Shown: positions 14,038 through 28,498 of the stretch, piece after piece
Layout: each line of letters starts with the position of its first letter
How positions within the stretch are numbered: position 1 is the stretch's first letter
Assembly (NCBI GenBank): GCA_037954235.1
Contig: JBBMOA010000021.1
Location: 8,881,501-8,945,500, forward strand
Origin: Aulostomus chinensis
Lineage: Eukaryota > Chordata > Actinopteri > Syngnathiformes > Aulostomidae
Length of the DNA stretch: 64,000 bases
Direction: 5' to 3'
Translations under genes and position numbers: made by a program
The notes under the pieces: model-generated
Database searches by the model: none
The model's input: the letters and a program-made list of their open reading frames with translations, nothing else
Told to the model about the DNA's origin: nothing

Positions 14038-14731
14038 CCATAAATGTGAATTTCTTTCCACAAACTTGTTCCTGTGCTAAAACACACAGAAGATGCTGCA
14101 GTGTACCAAGGCTAAATGAGGTGACAGAACAGGGCGATGGAGTTTTTCAGCAACTTCAAACCTGAAGCGAGTGACTCGTGAATAATAGTGAAAAGGTGGT
14201 GATGTTGCCTTGCAGCCAAATACCTGCTATTTGCACTGATCCGTCATCCCCGAGAAGAATGTTTCCCGCCTTAAGGTCTCTGAAAGTCAAGAATTTGGAT
14301 GTTAAACAGACGAATACCTCGATCGCGGACCCGTCAAAGAAAAGTGGATCAAATGGAGAACATTAAAAGTAAAGAAACTTTTAGTTGAAGCAAACAAATT
14401 GTTAATTTAATGTTAAAAATGATGTGTATAAAAGGCTACATGGCTCTGTGGTGTAAAAGTGCATACTTCTATGTGCAGAAAACTTGTGTAAAGCTTCAAT
14501 ATCATAAAAATATACACGGCTCTTTTATCATCCAGTTGGAAACATTACTTTACAGTTGAATTACAAGTTTTAAACAGGCTTATGGAGCGTCTCTTGTTTA
14601 CTTGATTGCTGGCTAGCGACTCAATAAAACTTGAGATTTTCTGCTCTTCTCTCCTTCTTTATACAGCTAAACAACTTTGAAGCTTTTTATCTGCACTCTG
14701 GGCTTGCTTTTCATTTCCAGACGTTATTAGC

Positions 14732-14796
<65 letters not shown>

Positions 14797-15482
14797 TAGT
14801 TAATTTGTTCATCCCTGTCCAGCCTCCTCTGGCAGTGATAAGAGGATTCGGGAGGGACTGCTGCCTGTCTGACTTGCCTGTCTGCACCTTTTTCTTTCTT
14901 TCTTTTTTTGCTAACTCACATACACACACATATGCACACACAAAACTAACGCCGACTGCCACACAGAATGAATACTGCCGTCTTCACCAGCCAGACAGTC
15001 GTCATGGCAACAGACTTCTGGAGTTAAAAGTCGAAGGGTCAAGCGAAACGGCAAGGAAATGAAAAGTAATGATAGCTGAGTGTCACAGTTAGCTCTTTAT
15101 GCAGTTGCAGCTTTCAGGAAGTGAATGTACGGCAGACAAAATACGCTAAAGTGGTACATCCCTAGAACACTGTCAGCCTTGAATAGATTAGGCTAGCTCA
15201 AATTAGCCTGAGACAGCACCACCTAAAACTGTCAAGACACAAGAGAACAAATCTCAACATTTAAGTAGTTCATCTTGCCACCAGTAGGGGGCACTGGAGT
15301 ACAACTTCTCCTCACAGACACTGGAAGAGCTCTTCCAGTAACAGAAATGGTCTCAATGAATGTAAAAATATCTCTGGTTTTGAGTTGAGACATGACATAG
15401 CTTCTACGAAAGAAAGCCTCACTTGTCTCCTTCATGGTGACATTATGCAATGCATACTTGCTCTACCTATGTGGAGACATCC

Positions 15483-15551
<69 letters not shown>

Positions 15552-15960
15552 TGAGTGAGAGAGAGAGAGAGAGAGAGTGAGTGAGTGAGTGAGTGAGTGA
15601 GTGAGTGAGTGAGAGAGATATGTATGCTGCTTTCTTTAGATCATTAAAATGTAGTATTAAGCGAGAGGCACTTCCCAGGTCAGAGTTCACATCTTTGTTG
15701 CTGAATACTTGAGGCCTCTTTCACTATGAGCACAACTAAAAGATCTCAGGGGCAGGGAGGGACCGGCCTGGGGGGGTGGAGGGTGGTGGGGTGGTGGAAT
15801 GCAGCATGTGTGACATATTAGGACCATAGATTGCCAACGATTCCCACTGCAAGGTGGATAAACTATCCAGAGTCAGACTGGGTATTGGGAGCAGTCTGTG
15901 TTGTACATGTGACACAACTTTTATGTCTAGACAAGCTCAATTATGTAACTGTCACGGTGG

Positions 15961-15993
<33 letters not shown>

Positions 15994-18900
15994 CACGTGG
16001 ATGAGGAGCAGACATGACAGTTATCGCTGATGGCTTTGACTATCCAGCAGCCAGAGACATACGGACGTCTATGCTCCGCGGCTCTACCATGGCTCATCCC
16101 GGCTGATGGACATCAGGTCACAGTACCTCACTACTCGTGCTTTATCAATATTCTGCGACGTAGATAACCTCAGGTAATTGGAGATGTTGCTTTTTAAGGA
16201 GGAGAGAGAGGAGAAGGAGGTGGTGCAGAGAAGACAACCACCCTGGCACCATCCCAAAAATACTTGTCCTCATTTACACACTACTGTCCCTCGTGGACTG
16301 GCCACTAGGATTGCTTACAGGTTGTTTTTGAAGGGTTTTGTGAGGAATTAATGGTTATTGTGTCGCTTCTGATTCACTTTTTGGATAAAAAAATAACTAA
16401 TCAGTCGGACTATGCAATTAAAGTGATAATGTTGAGACCCTCCACAACGAAACCACATCAATATTGTGGGCCCTGGTATTGATATATCATGATAAACTTA
16501 GGACCCATGCATGCTATGGCAGATACATATCTCAGTGTATTAATGTTAATTGTGTGCAACAAGAATTTCTTTGCACTTTATTTTAAATATGACACTATGG
16601 CAGATGATGTCATATTACAGAGGGTTGTTGGACAAGATCTCAAGGAGTAGTTGTGGTTGCGGTGGTTTGCAGCTCGGCGGGCTGAGGAATGAATTGCTGC
16701 TCTTTGTGGATGATGTGGTGCGAAGCGGCTGGGATGAGGATCGGTGGCTCTGAATCTGACGCCACAGTTCTCAGATGGAAAATGTTTGATTGTCAGCGGG
16801 TAGGAAATGAGTCCTTAGAACAAGTGCAAGAGTGCGAGTGTCTTAGAGTGAGGGGACTAGGGAGTGTGAGATGGGCCGGACAATGGGAGCAGCGGGAGTT
16901 GTTTTGTGCTTGCTGGAATGCACCGTGGTGATGTCAAGACACCTCAACAAGAAGACAAAGTTCTTGATCTACCGGTCAGTCTTTGTTCCTGATCTCATCT
17001 GCGGTCATGACTGAAAGAATAAGATCACAAATACGAGTGGTCAAAATGCGTCTCCCTCAGGGAGAAGGTGAGAGGTTCGGTCATCCGCAAGGGGCTGGGA
17101 GCAGAGTTGCTGCTACTTTGTGTCAAAGGACCCACTTAGGGTGATTCGGACATCTGGTCAGGACGCCACCTCCCTTTGGAGGTGTCCAGGCAATGTCCAG
17201 CTGAAGGGAGGCTGCGGGGCAGACCAAGGACCAGGTGGAAGGACTACATCCACGCTGGCCTGGGAATGCCTCGGGATCCCCCAGTCACAGCTGGTCAATG
17301 TGGCCAGGGAGAGGGAAGTTAACTGAGCAACTATGTAAATATTGTTATAATTAACGGGTAGAAATTTTGAATTACATAGTTTGGAATTCTTCAGTTAAGT
17401 TACTAATATAATGTAATTTACATGGCAAGCATTTTCAGCTGTTTTGAAGTTTTCAGCCAACTAAATAGAGGATTGTAATATGTATGGTATGCTGTATTGC
17501 ATTATATCGTCATCAAATTGTATCATGATGCAAAAAGTATCATGTAATGAGCTCCTTGACAAGACCCAGCCTTTCTGATGTGGTAATCAAAGCATCCATC
17601 GGGTCACTCACCGATCATTTGAATTACAGATGAGGGGCTGCAGGGGTAATGTTTTTGTCTGACTGACACATTAATAGGTGACTTCTTGAGTTCATGGAGT
17701 TAAGCTTAATTTTACATCAAAAAGAGGTTTGAAAGTAGGACTTATAGTCATGAATGAGAACATTGAGGCTCTTGATGTTTGTCTCGACGAGAGATCACGA
17801 CACGCTGCTTTCTGCTCTTCACAAATTCAATCGGACATATTCCAAGGTTCTACTTAGGTGCATTTCTAATTTAACATGCTTTGAAAAGGCAACCCGCTGA
17901 AGATGCATCGTTCAAAGAGTGATCAAGGCGATGTGATTACGCCCCTCCCTGCACATGGAGGCTATGGTTCACTGCAGCAGACTGTAATGCTCATTAACAT
18001 TCACAGGAGAGGGAGAGGAGGGAGGGAGAGGAGGGATGGAGAGACGCGAGGGAGGGAGGAGGTGGTGGTGGCACAATGCACCATACAAGTTCAAAGAAAT
18101 ACTGTAGTGGAGCAGAGGGGAGGGGGAGGAAGAGTGGGAGGGAGAGTGGGGGGGGGGGCGGTCTCAACTCCTGCTAGTCATGCAGCAACATCATAGAAAG
18201 ATATTACTGGATGATGGTGAGAGCCAGGTGGGAACAGGGGTGGTATGAAACTGTCAACTAGATTTATCCCTCTCATTCGAGCAGCCATCGAACCTCTCGG
18301 CTCCACTGAGTCACCTTCTGTGACATCACATCCTGCGACTCTAACAGGACTGTAAAAGAGGGGTTGAACCGCGAAAAAAAACCTTCTCCATTTCTTGTCT
18401 GATTTCTATGTCATATCTGTTCTAAGCCACAATCAGAGAGGAAACATAACCGCAGCCGCTCACTCCATCATCACTACGCCACAGTGCATACCAAGTAATT
18501 CACAGGGCTAAGCCTCAGAAGACGTGAGGTTTCTGAGATGAATAGCGTACACGCAGGGAGCTCGCCGCAAGAGTAAGATCACAGCTGTCAACGGAGCTTT
18601 TCTGTAATTAACGAGCAGGATGATGTTTTTAAGATTCAACCAGCAGAACTACACTTCATATCAAGTTTTGTGTCATGAAGGTCTAGTGCTGGTGGTGGCT
18701 TTGGAGGTCAAGTGTCACCTTTGAATCACAGACTTTCCAAGCTGCTGTGAGAGGAGGTGGAGCACTTTACTGGTTTGTGGTAAATGTCTCTGGTTGAGTC
18801 TAACACAACGCCGGCCGCAAGACTCTAATTGCTTTCCTGCCCTCCGAAAGCTGGATGTAACGCTCCCTCTACTTCTCCTTCATTCTCTCCATAACCCCTT

Positions 18901-21900
18901 GGCCCGAGGCTCCGACTCATATGATCCAGCTTTACATGGGGAGAGCATACAGGGCCATGTGGTCACATTTAGACAGCAATCAACAAGGAGGCCAAGGTTT
19001 CTCTCCTCTCAGCCCTGAGGGACTGCAATCGTTTCTTTCTCACAAGTCAAACCTTGAAGGTTGGACAGGAGTGATGAATGAATGATCTATTCGTGATTCC
19101 CTAGACTGAGCAGAGAGGAGAAATATTTCTGTCTCTGGCACTGACCGATAACCCTGTCACACTGTGCTGCTGAACATGGATATTGAAGTGCAGCGGAACG
19201 TTGCAGTGAATTTTCCTCTTAATTAGTGGAGCTGTGTGTAAACAGCTCTAATTGGTTCCACGTCTAAAGAACAGAGCACTTTTAAGGATTAAGAGTCATT
19301 CTCTGTTTAATGAGCTGATGATATCACTGTTCCATCTACAAAACTACACACATCCGACCATGTCATCAAGTTATCAATCACTTCCCTGCCGCTCTGAAAG
19401 CACTTAAACAAGCCAAGAAGCTACATGAATTATTTACAGACGTAGCCTGTCCCGGCCTATGGGTGTGCCAGAGGAGAAACAAATGAGAAGTATGAAAATG
19501 AGCAATGAATATTAAATACAGAGGAGGTATTGTGACGGCTTCTCCAGCGGCGTGTCGGAAGGGTTCATTGGAGCAGCTTGAGTGTAGCGACTTAACCGGG
19601 TCTTGAACTGGCTTAGAGGAGAGCTTTCGGGATCACATTTTCTGCGGCACGCAAAGCCCTTGACACATTCCACTAATGCATATTCATACAATGACTCGGA
19701 AACAGTCCAGAAGTGGAAGTCCTACACACTCAGAAGAGGTTGTAACATACTGGCATGGCTATGCACTTTCCCTGTGTAGAACTTTGTAGGATATTTTTGG
19801 TTTTTGTATTGATAAGTCTTCTTTAGCAATGGGCCATAAACATGTCATTCGTGCTTCTTGTTCTGGAACACTTGTCGCGGCCTCATTGAGGAAGTATATG
19901 GCCTCATCTCTACATAGATCCCAGTAACAACTCTGACCTTTTAAGAGTGAAAGTGACTGTCTGCCAAAGCCATTTCCTTGGGACGGTCATGAGTCTGATC
20001 TGAGGAAAATACAGACGTTGCACTTTGCATTAAACCACATGATGAATACTTCTAAAAATGACTTAATTGTTATTATCTTAAGAGTACTGAATAAAATTAA
20101 AATCACAGTGTGGATCATCTGCTGCAGGCTACTCTGTTGTTTCTTTTTTTGGCTTTAAAACGGGGGATAAATCAATCTGAGAGCCATGCAACCCCAACAA
20201 AATGACGAGTCGCTGTGAGAATGACCCATTTAGTCTGATAACATCGAGGAAGTCTTTAGGAGCCACGCGATTAAAGGATTTATCCACATTCATGTTAGCA
20301 GAGGGCTAATCTCTGTATATAAATAAAGAATCTGTAGGTAAACTGAAAATGTGGGGACAGGAGAGCTTCTGGTTTCCCTCTGAAAGTAGCCTTGACCAAT
20401 CTTGTTTTAACAAGCCTCAGTTGCGTCCACGTAAGCAGTCGGCGTGGATTACAAAAGGGAGGGAAAGCACTGGCCAAAATACAAGGTTCAAAAAATGGCA
20501 GTGCATTCATAAACAAAACCATTGTCATGGTTTTAAACTGTTATGAGCATAAACCAGGTACTTTTCAAACAATCCACTAGTATTCATCATCTTTCAATTC
20601 CATGCAAAAGTCTCAAGTTGCTATACAGACTGTAAAAAAATGAGAGGCCAATGGAACAACGAAGTCTTGGATCAGATGTCCGCTGCCTACACCGGACACC
20701 CTGAAATACTGGCTCTTGTTGTCAGAGGCTAACCTGTCAGCTTAGCCAATGGGTTCAGAGATAGGCAGAGGGCTAACAGGAAGTACCCGGCTCTTTCCAA
20801 TAGAGGATGTGCAGTATACATTCCACTGGCAATGAAGGATAATCGCCACAATATCACCACAAATGACGCAGCCTAGAGTGAAATGCAGATATTCACCAGG
20901 GAGTGATAAGCTTGATAATTATGATGAGAACTGATTTGGTGAGAGCTTTCCTGTAAGGGACCTTCTTTTACATCAAAATTTGATCCATCAATCCATTTTC
21001 TTCCGCTTGTTCCTGTTAAGAGTTGCGGGGGGGCTGGAGCCTATCCCAGTGGCTACGGGCGAGAGGCGGGGTTCACCCTGGACAGGTCACCAGTCCATCA
21101 CAGGGCCAACACATGGAGACAGACAACCATTCACACTCACAGTCACACCTACGGTCAATTTAGAGCATCAATCAGCCTCGTCCCCTCTTGATGTCTTTGG
21201 ACTGTGGGAGGAAGCTGGAGTACCAGAGAGAACCCACACAGGAACAGGGAGAACATGGAGACTCCACACAGAAAGATCCCGTGCTGGAGCCGGGACTCAA
21301 ACAAAATTTGATCCACAATAGCTTTAATGTTTTACATACTGAGTAGAAGTTGCATGTCAACACGTATTTAATGAATTCATTTCTATTACAGTTCCTCCAG
21401 ACAATGTGTGTATTAATTAAGAAGTAGGGATATGAAGTATGAGATCAATATTAGGGGACTAAATTCATCCGGGGGGGGGGGGGGGGGCGGGGGGAGGGGG
21501 TCCAAAAACCCACGGATGAAGGCTGTATAAATGAAGACCATCACTTTTGTGAGCCTGAAATAACTGCCCCTGGTCATGCCATCTGACTTTCTGGTTTAAG
21601 TTATGAGGTATTAAGTTTTATAATGTTCTGTATCTGAATGACTGTGCTCACAAAAATGTGTGAACACTCCAAAATACCCCCTGTCGCCATGGCTACAAGG
21701 GCACAATATTAGCATGACGTCTATTACAAGAGCAACTGTGGAGAGCAACAGAGGAGTTAAACATCTCTGCTCCATAAACTCTCAAGGCCAACTCTGATAA
21801 AGTCCCCGTTCTTTGTGAGGATGGAAAGCAGCACTCGTGTGGAGAAGCGTGAATTGTCATTACCTGTGGATCTGACCGTTCTTGTGCAGGTACTCCAGAC

Positions 21901-24900
21901 CCTCCAGTACATCTTTTAACACCGTGGCTATGCTGGCCTCATCCAGGACGCCTGTCTTGTGCTCGCCTCGTGAGATGATATGCTTGATCACGTCAAGCAC
22001 CGAGCCTGAGACAAACACAGACAGGACAGGCGGTTAATGAAAATGGAGAGATCAACGATGTCATGTTTCAACGTCACGGGGAACACAAGTGATGTCCAGA
22101 ACTCTACATCAGATGCAGGAACTTCATCGCTGTCATCGGCTCAGACTGTGAGAAAGTCACCTCGGGATAGCCTTTACTGTCAAAGCAAGATTCAACCCAG
22201 ATCATTCGTATATAATCTCAAAATGTTTGCTTAAATCTAGCAAATACACACAACACCCAGACCTTTTCCTCTGTTCCAATTTGGTTACTTTTATTGAAGA
22301 AGAAAACAAATAATTTTGCAGCATTTGAACAAAAACACTTCACGATGACCTTTTAATTTGGCCATGGCAAAACAAACCAGTGGTGGAGTGGAGAGATCAG
22401 CACATTCATTTAGAGGGTAAATACACATCTATACAGTGTGTGTGTGTGTGTGTGTGTGCGTGTGTGTGTGTGTGTGAGAGACACACAGAGGGAGAGATAG
22501 AGAGCAAACAGCATGGTGACTTCAGCCACTCATTAGATGACATTTATGGGGTCTCATGATTTTGAAATAATTTGAGGCCTCATGTAAAGGTGAAGGTTTC
22601 TGTTCAAATGATCTTCATTTAAATCCAGAGATGTTCCAATTAAATCCACCCTCACACTTAATTCATTAATATAATTTGTCTTCACTTGCCCTGGTTGAAT
22701 GGAGCGCCGCCGCTCTGCTCACTGACCTGGCCTGGCGACAGGTCATCACGCATGCCTCCGCCTGGCTCCTGCTGCATACAAGTCAGACTGCTGTCAGCGT
22801 ATAATTCCTTTGAACTCTAAATAAAGAACAACTCTCTGAAAAGAGGTGCAACAGAAATTTTGGGCGACACGGTTGAATGGGAACAAAGCAGAGGAGCGAA
22901 AAGAAAAGCCACTTTTCCTGACGAGCTGTATTGTGCCGCGGCGATACACAAACATCACTCTGCCACACTGTCTGACTGACTCGCCCTCTCTTGCGCATAC
23001 ACACTGAGCAGTGTTCACAAACAAAAGCTGGAAATGGCCTTTCAAGGTCCCCGAGTGCTGTTCGTGACACAATTCCAGGACTAAATTGATTGTTTTAGTT
23101 TCAGCTACTGTGCCAGGCCAAGGGTACAAAGACATATATTTGCTCGATTACTTCAGGATGTCCTCGCCTTGCAGCAGTCCACCGAGCACTCGCTGCCACC
23201 TGAGACTCTGGGTGTGATTGCAGAAAGACACCGCGAGGCAGCAAGCCAGAGAAAGAAGACAGAATGAAGGAGAGTTCAACGGGTTCCTCGTGCAGTCGCA
23301 GCGCACGGTAGAAAATGTGATTCAGCAGTGAGGAATAAGAGACGCTGAAAGAGAGGAGGATGTGTGTGAGAGAGATAGCTGGGGTACATGCAAGCAAGCG
23401 AATCGAGTGTGTGGCAAGAGCTCTAATGTGACAGCTCTTTGAAGCTCATTGAGAAAGAGCAGCAGACTATTGAATTTTTTTTTCTCCACACTCTGTCAAC
23501 GCTTCAGTCTGACGTTCATCATCTTGTCTTGAAACGGCTGCAGGGAGGTGAGGAAGTGACTGGAAGTGACAGGTAGGGTAAGGTGCTGGAGTGGGTGGGT
23601 GTCGTCCTAATGAGCCGACAAATGAAGGAGTCATTACATGAGAAAAAGGTTCTAGATGTGGCCTTTCTTGCCCATTCGACTCGGTCTAAAAAGTTGTTAG
23701 CTACACACAATGACTGCAATACCAGATAGCTGGTAAGGATCGATGAAGAGGCAAAAAAAAAAAAAGCAAAGTGTGTAGTCATCACTTTTCAAGATTGATT
23801 GATAAGCTAAGATGGTCCTTTTTACACACACACACGCACACACACAGGAAAATGTGGGGCTTTGGGGAATCGTTAGATACTAGCCTCGTCAGCTGCTTTC
23901 CTATTCATCTGATTGAACTCGTCATACCTCATTTCAACACGCTGATGCTTCATGACAGGTTAGCAATCTAAAGACTCATCTCTAACTACATGACACCGTT
24001 TGGCATCCTGCCATGATCAAGGGGGGAGAGTTTATATAAATGAGAGGGGAGATATGAGAATGTGAAGCTATAAAGTCAGGCTCTTTTAAATTTGTAACAT
24101 CGTTCCATCTCTTCTTTGGGTCGGAGGCTTAAGAATGAGGGAGAAGGTGTGGGTAAGGAGAGGGGTTTAGAGAGAGAGCAGGTGCCAATTGTGCTAAAGG
24201 CCAATGAGGAATGCCAAGGGAAGTTACTGGGAGGTGAGGAGAGAGGGTGGGGCATGGGGAGGGGCTGCAGCAAAGCATGAAATACATCGTTTCAGTCGCA
24301 TGCCACGGCAAAGTAAGCTTGCCAAAGTCACCTTGACCTTTGACCGCAAAAATGTTTTCAGTTCATCCTCCAGTCCCAGTGGATGACTGTGGGAAATTTG
24401 AAGACATGCTCTCAAGGCATTCTCAAGATGCTGCATTCAGAAGAGTGGGACATATACCACCAACCCATGAGGTCAGAGCAGCCTGAGTCTTTGGCCACCA
24501 AAAGGTTTTTGGTTCACCCTCGAGTCCCTGTCGGAATTTATGAGATGTCTCGTTTAGCACAATGGGTTAAATATTGCATGAGGTCGAAGTTTGTGTGAAA
24601 TACTGAGAAATTTCCAGAAGGTGTTTCTGACAGTGAACTTGACTTTTGATCATCAAAAACCCTCTAAGATAAGTATTGAGATCCAGTGGACGTTTGTTCC
24701 AAATTGAAAGAAATTTCCAGAAGATCCTGGAGATATTATGTTCGTGAGAATGGGACAGACAGAGAAACAAAACAGAAACATATCACCAGCTTTGGCCCAC
24801 GGTTCTCAGCAATGAGGAGGTAGAAACGATGTAGAGAGCAAACAACGAAATGTGACATGAGACCAGTTGGTGCGTTAGATTCCCATAGTCTTAATTTTGT

Positions 24901-27900
24901 GTCTAAATAAACTCAGTCACCATCAAAGCTCCTCGTCAGCATTGTGGCGACAATTGCAGGCCACATCAAGATGTGACAAGTTTATGGGCATTCGCTAAAT
25001 TTGTAGTCAATAAGAATCTTCTTTTAGCTTGATTCCACTCAAGCTGGCATTCAGTAGCAGAGACTGTAGCTCTGCAGGACTGCGCATTAATCTTGCGGGA
25101 ACACATTCCTCCGCTTGCTTTGGCATGACTTATATTCTGTCCCTGTGGTTTCCTCAGATGTCTCTCTGATGTGAATACAGTCCCGTGACCAGAAACTCTA
25201 ACACAACAGTTCATATGGCACGTTCACAACAGGAATTTCCGGAAAAGCCCTTCTTTTCCTACCGCAGGACTCAGCTTTACCTTGAATGACCTTGAAGGGA
25301 TTTCCCAGTAATGAAGGCAATCTTGAAAAAAATACAGGGCTTTATAGAGTTTCTTTTCTTTCTTTTTTTTGGGGGGGGGGTATGAGCTCTATGATGTGGT
25401 CTAAGTTGCTGTTCTAAAATAAAGGTTCTTCAATTAACACATCAACCAGAGAACAGACTGATGGACAGAGTTGTTTTGAAACTAAAGGGTACCTTCTCAC
25501 ATCTCCTCTCAACACCCATGAGACGAGTTGAAAATGTGACATGAGTTCTATATGCAAGTTGACCACCAGGAGCATTGCAGTGAGGTTTAAAAAACAAACA
25601 AAAAAAAAGGGTTTGGCCTGTAACTCCTCAGTCATGTAACGCACACTCGAGAACCTTCAGGCATTTCCTGAATTGATCTGAAACTAGCCGATACTGCTCT
25701 TGCAAACTTTTCAGTCCATTTGTGCAAGTTTCGGAGCACCCACTGATGTATAACATGACTTTAGGCTTTAGAATTTTGACAGTAAATCCCAGCATGCAGC
25801 GTTAAGGTCCTCCGGCTGACTGAGAGCAGTGAGAGGTTTGTCTTGTGTGGTCGCCTTTATCCAATTTGCAGGCTTATTTTCCTCTTAAAATCAAATATGT
25901 GGAGGAATTAAATTATTACCAAAATGTTCCAATCAGCTGAGCAACTCGAACATTTTTCCATGTCGCACCCTGGCAACTACTGACCCTGAATTCATTCTAC
26001 TGGTGAGTGAACAGTGGTGTCCGTCAGCAAGATGTATCACTCCCCATCTATAAATGCCATACACCAGTGGAACAGCCATAGCATACCAATAGTCAACAGT
26101 GACATTCCACTCAGAGCTGGCAATGGGCCAACTTGTTATCAGTCTTTCAACAGCAGAAGACAGGATGGAGACAGTGGGTGGAGACTTCTTAGCCCAGAGA
26201 AGAGTTCTTTGAGATTGCTCTGCCACGTGGACTGGTGGCCCATAAACTCCACCTCATCTGGGGTCTGTCGCCATGGCAGACGTCGCCCTGCCTGTTATTT
26301 AATTACCCCACACAATAAAACTCAGCATCAAGGGCCCATGTTGAACTCGGATAAAGTGGAAGGAGAGAGGCCATCTTAAGTGGTGTCTGCCCCTGCTGTG
26401 AGGCTGGCCATATGCAGGCGTGCACCGTGGTGGGCACCGTGCCCCAGGCCCAGCTGCCAGGCGGCTGATGATTGGAGTGTATCCTAGAGAGCCAGACATG
26501 CCACCTGAGAGCTATCGCTTACAATAGGAGCTTGTTTACATTGGATGCCTGAGAGGAACAAGGCAGGCTAGAAACAGAGGGGGAATGTTTAATGTGCACA
26601 TGTATCTGTGTAGAGAATGAGAGGCTGAAAGCAGGATTAGCAGAGGGATGAGAGGCAATTTCTTGGCTTTTTATAAACAGACCAGTTCTTCTTCTTGTTC
26701 TTTCTTCACCTCAGAACAGCATCAAGATCCAATTAGCATATAGAGATTCTTAACTGGAAAAAACGGAAGTAAGAACTCATCATACAGAAAAATTTCATGA
26801 AATATACAGTGATGGCTTCTTTTTCACCAAAATGATTGGATGAAAAAAAAAGAAAAAGATACAATTTTCTTTTTTTAACCAGGATATGTTGAATTTGATG
26901 AATGTGATTTTTGTTTAAGGCTTTGACATATAAATTTAGTTCCATGAAGGCAACCATACATAGCTTATTCAAAAAATATGAAATAATGAAATTGCCTGGG
27001 CAAGTTAGAGCTACTATTTCAATTGAAGGAACACGTTACAGTTTGTGGCAAAGAATTAATTAAATCAAGGGAACGAGGTATATCCTATGGCCTAAAGTAA
27101 CAAAATTATGGGAACATAATGTACCTCGTGGCCAATAAATATTGAATTGAGGAAACAAGTTATATCTTGTGGCTTCATTACAATTATCTTTGTCTCTGTG
27201 GCGACTCCAGGGCTCAGTACTGGTGCCCTAAAATGTTTCATTTCTAATGATGTTTATTGTAACATTTAATTTCAATCAAATTCATGCCATTTGGACATAG
27301 TCCGACCATAACCATATTGTAATTCCAATAACATCACCATGGACTATCAGACATATATTCTTGGACTATGGGGGTCTTTTTCTCCATGGTGGCCTCCTCC
27401 TCCTCCTCCTCCTGGTGCTCCTCTCTCTAGGTAATTGTAGCACTGCCACATAGTTAGCATGAGCCCATCCTGCAGGCTGTTATTAACTCTGCTCTGTCAT
27501 TAGCTTCTGCACCCAATTGAGTTAAAGCCACGAAAGAGCTGCAGCTCACAACACGGGACACAATGAGGATAAATGCTGTCACATTCCCTGCAATCACAAA
27601 TAGCATCAGCAGGAACTAGCCCTGCTCTTCATGCCGTCCTTCTCTCATCACAACATGCCCTGCCAAATATTTTGGGGCTCTCATGACATGACATATGGCC
27701 AGCAATGCACTGTTGAAATATTTATCTTTCTGGTATCTCAGCATTCAGACTGACAGGTAGATGTTGAAGGCTGTACGTTCATAGAGGAAGAGTGCCATGG
27801 AAGGTATATTTACTTACCACCGCTTAGCAGCTTCATGACCAGCCACAGCTCATCCTTTACCACGAATGAGGTGTAGTAAGACACAATGTTGGGGTGGTGG

Positions 27901-28450
27901 CACTGGCTCATGGCCTGAATCTCTTTCTGTCGGAAGGAAAAAGAGAAATACACAAAGATAGAAGGGAATGAATAAAAATTAATAATGCAAATACCTGCCG
28001 ACACACAGATAGTTTTACAATTGACGTGCAGTTAACATGATAAAGCTAAATCTATAAATACGTTCTCACATCATCATTTGGAGGGCTGAGTTTGTGTATC
28101 AGAGCCAGTGTGATTTTATCAATCATTAATCGTACTGTTGAAGCATCAATGAAACCTTTTCTAAAAGCTGTGAATTAAAACTGCAAACAAATAGTTTTCA
28201 TCCAAGACACACAGCACCCACTGTTGTCATTTGGCCAATTATGGAAAAGCATGGGAGGACGAAATGAATCAAATGCATATGCAATAAATGCCTACGCAAC
28301 TGATGCTGCAGCTATTCTGGAAATTTTGCGCAATGCTTCAGGCCCAAGATGACGTCAGTAGCCCGATAAGAAATAGGGTCAATATAATGCATTTCTGTGC
28401 AGAAGCATAAACGGCCAGTACTCAGCCCTTTATACAGCTATAAAGCCGTC

Positions 28451-28498
<48 letters not shown>

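Larger units (their letters stand above)
14280..21863 (-). other. oxsr1: oxsr1 intron 4 (7.6 kb)
   Basis: The most repeat-laden intron: (CA)n, TG/GTGA and GAT microsatellites, a decayed LINE (16620-17330), a G-rich purine tract (18004-18165), a SINE with target-site duplication (20974-21315) and a poly-G run near 21472-21487. No exon recognised. Confidence 0.65.
22006..27817 (-). other. oxsr1: oxsr1 intron 3 (5.8 kb)
   Basis: Holds a TG run at 22435-22477 and a tandem-unit fish repeat at 24310-24840. A degenerate ~40-bp repeating pattern (ATATC.T.TGGC) lies near 27060-27180. No exon recognised. Confidence 0.6.

Noticed and set aside
14631..15062. 143-codon + strand open frame with a long His-Thr run
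   Set aside because: The His-Thr run is a translated (CA)n microsatellite; the rest has no family resemblance.
15540..15616. Regular GTGA repeats considered as a CRISPR-like or regulatory array
   Set aside because: Continuous tandem simple repeat with no unique spacers, in a vertebrate genome.
25933..26499. Overlapping open frames on both strands in oxsr1 intron 3
   Set aside because: No splice context, no recognisable domain, and no agreement with any family I know.
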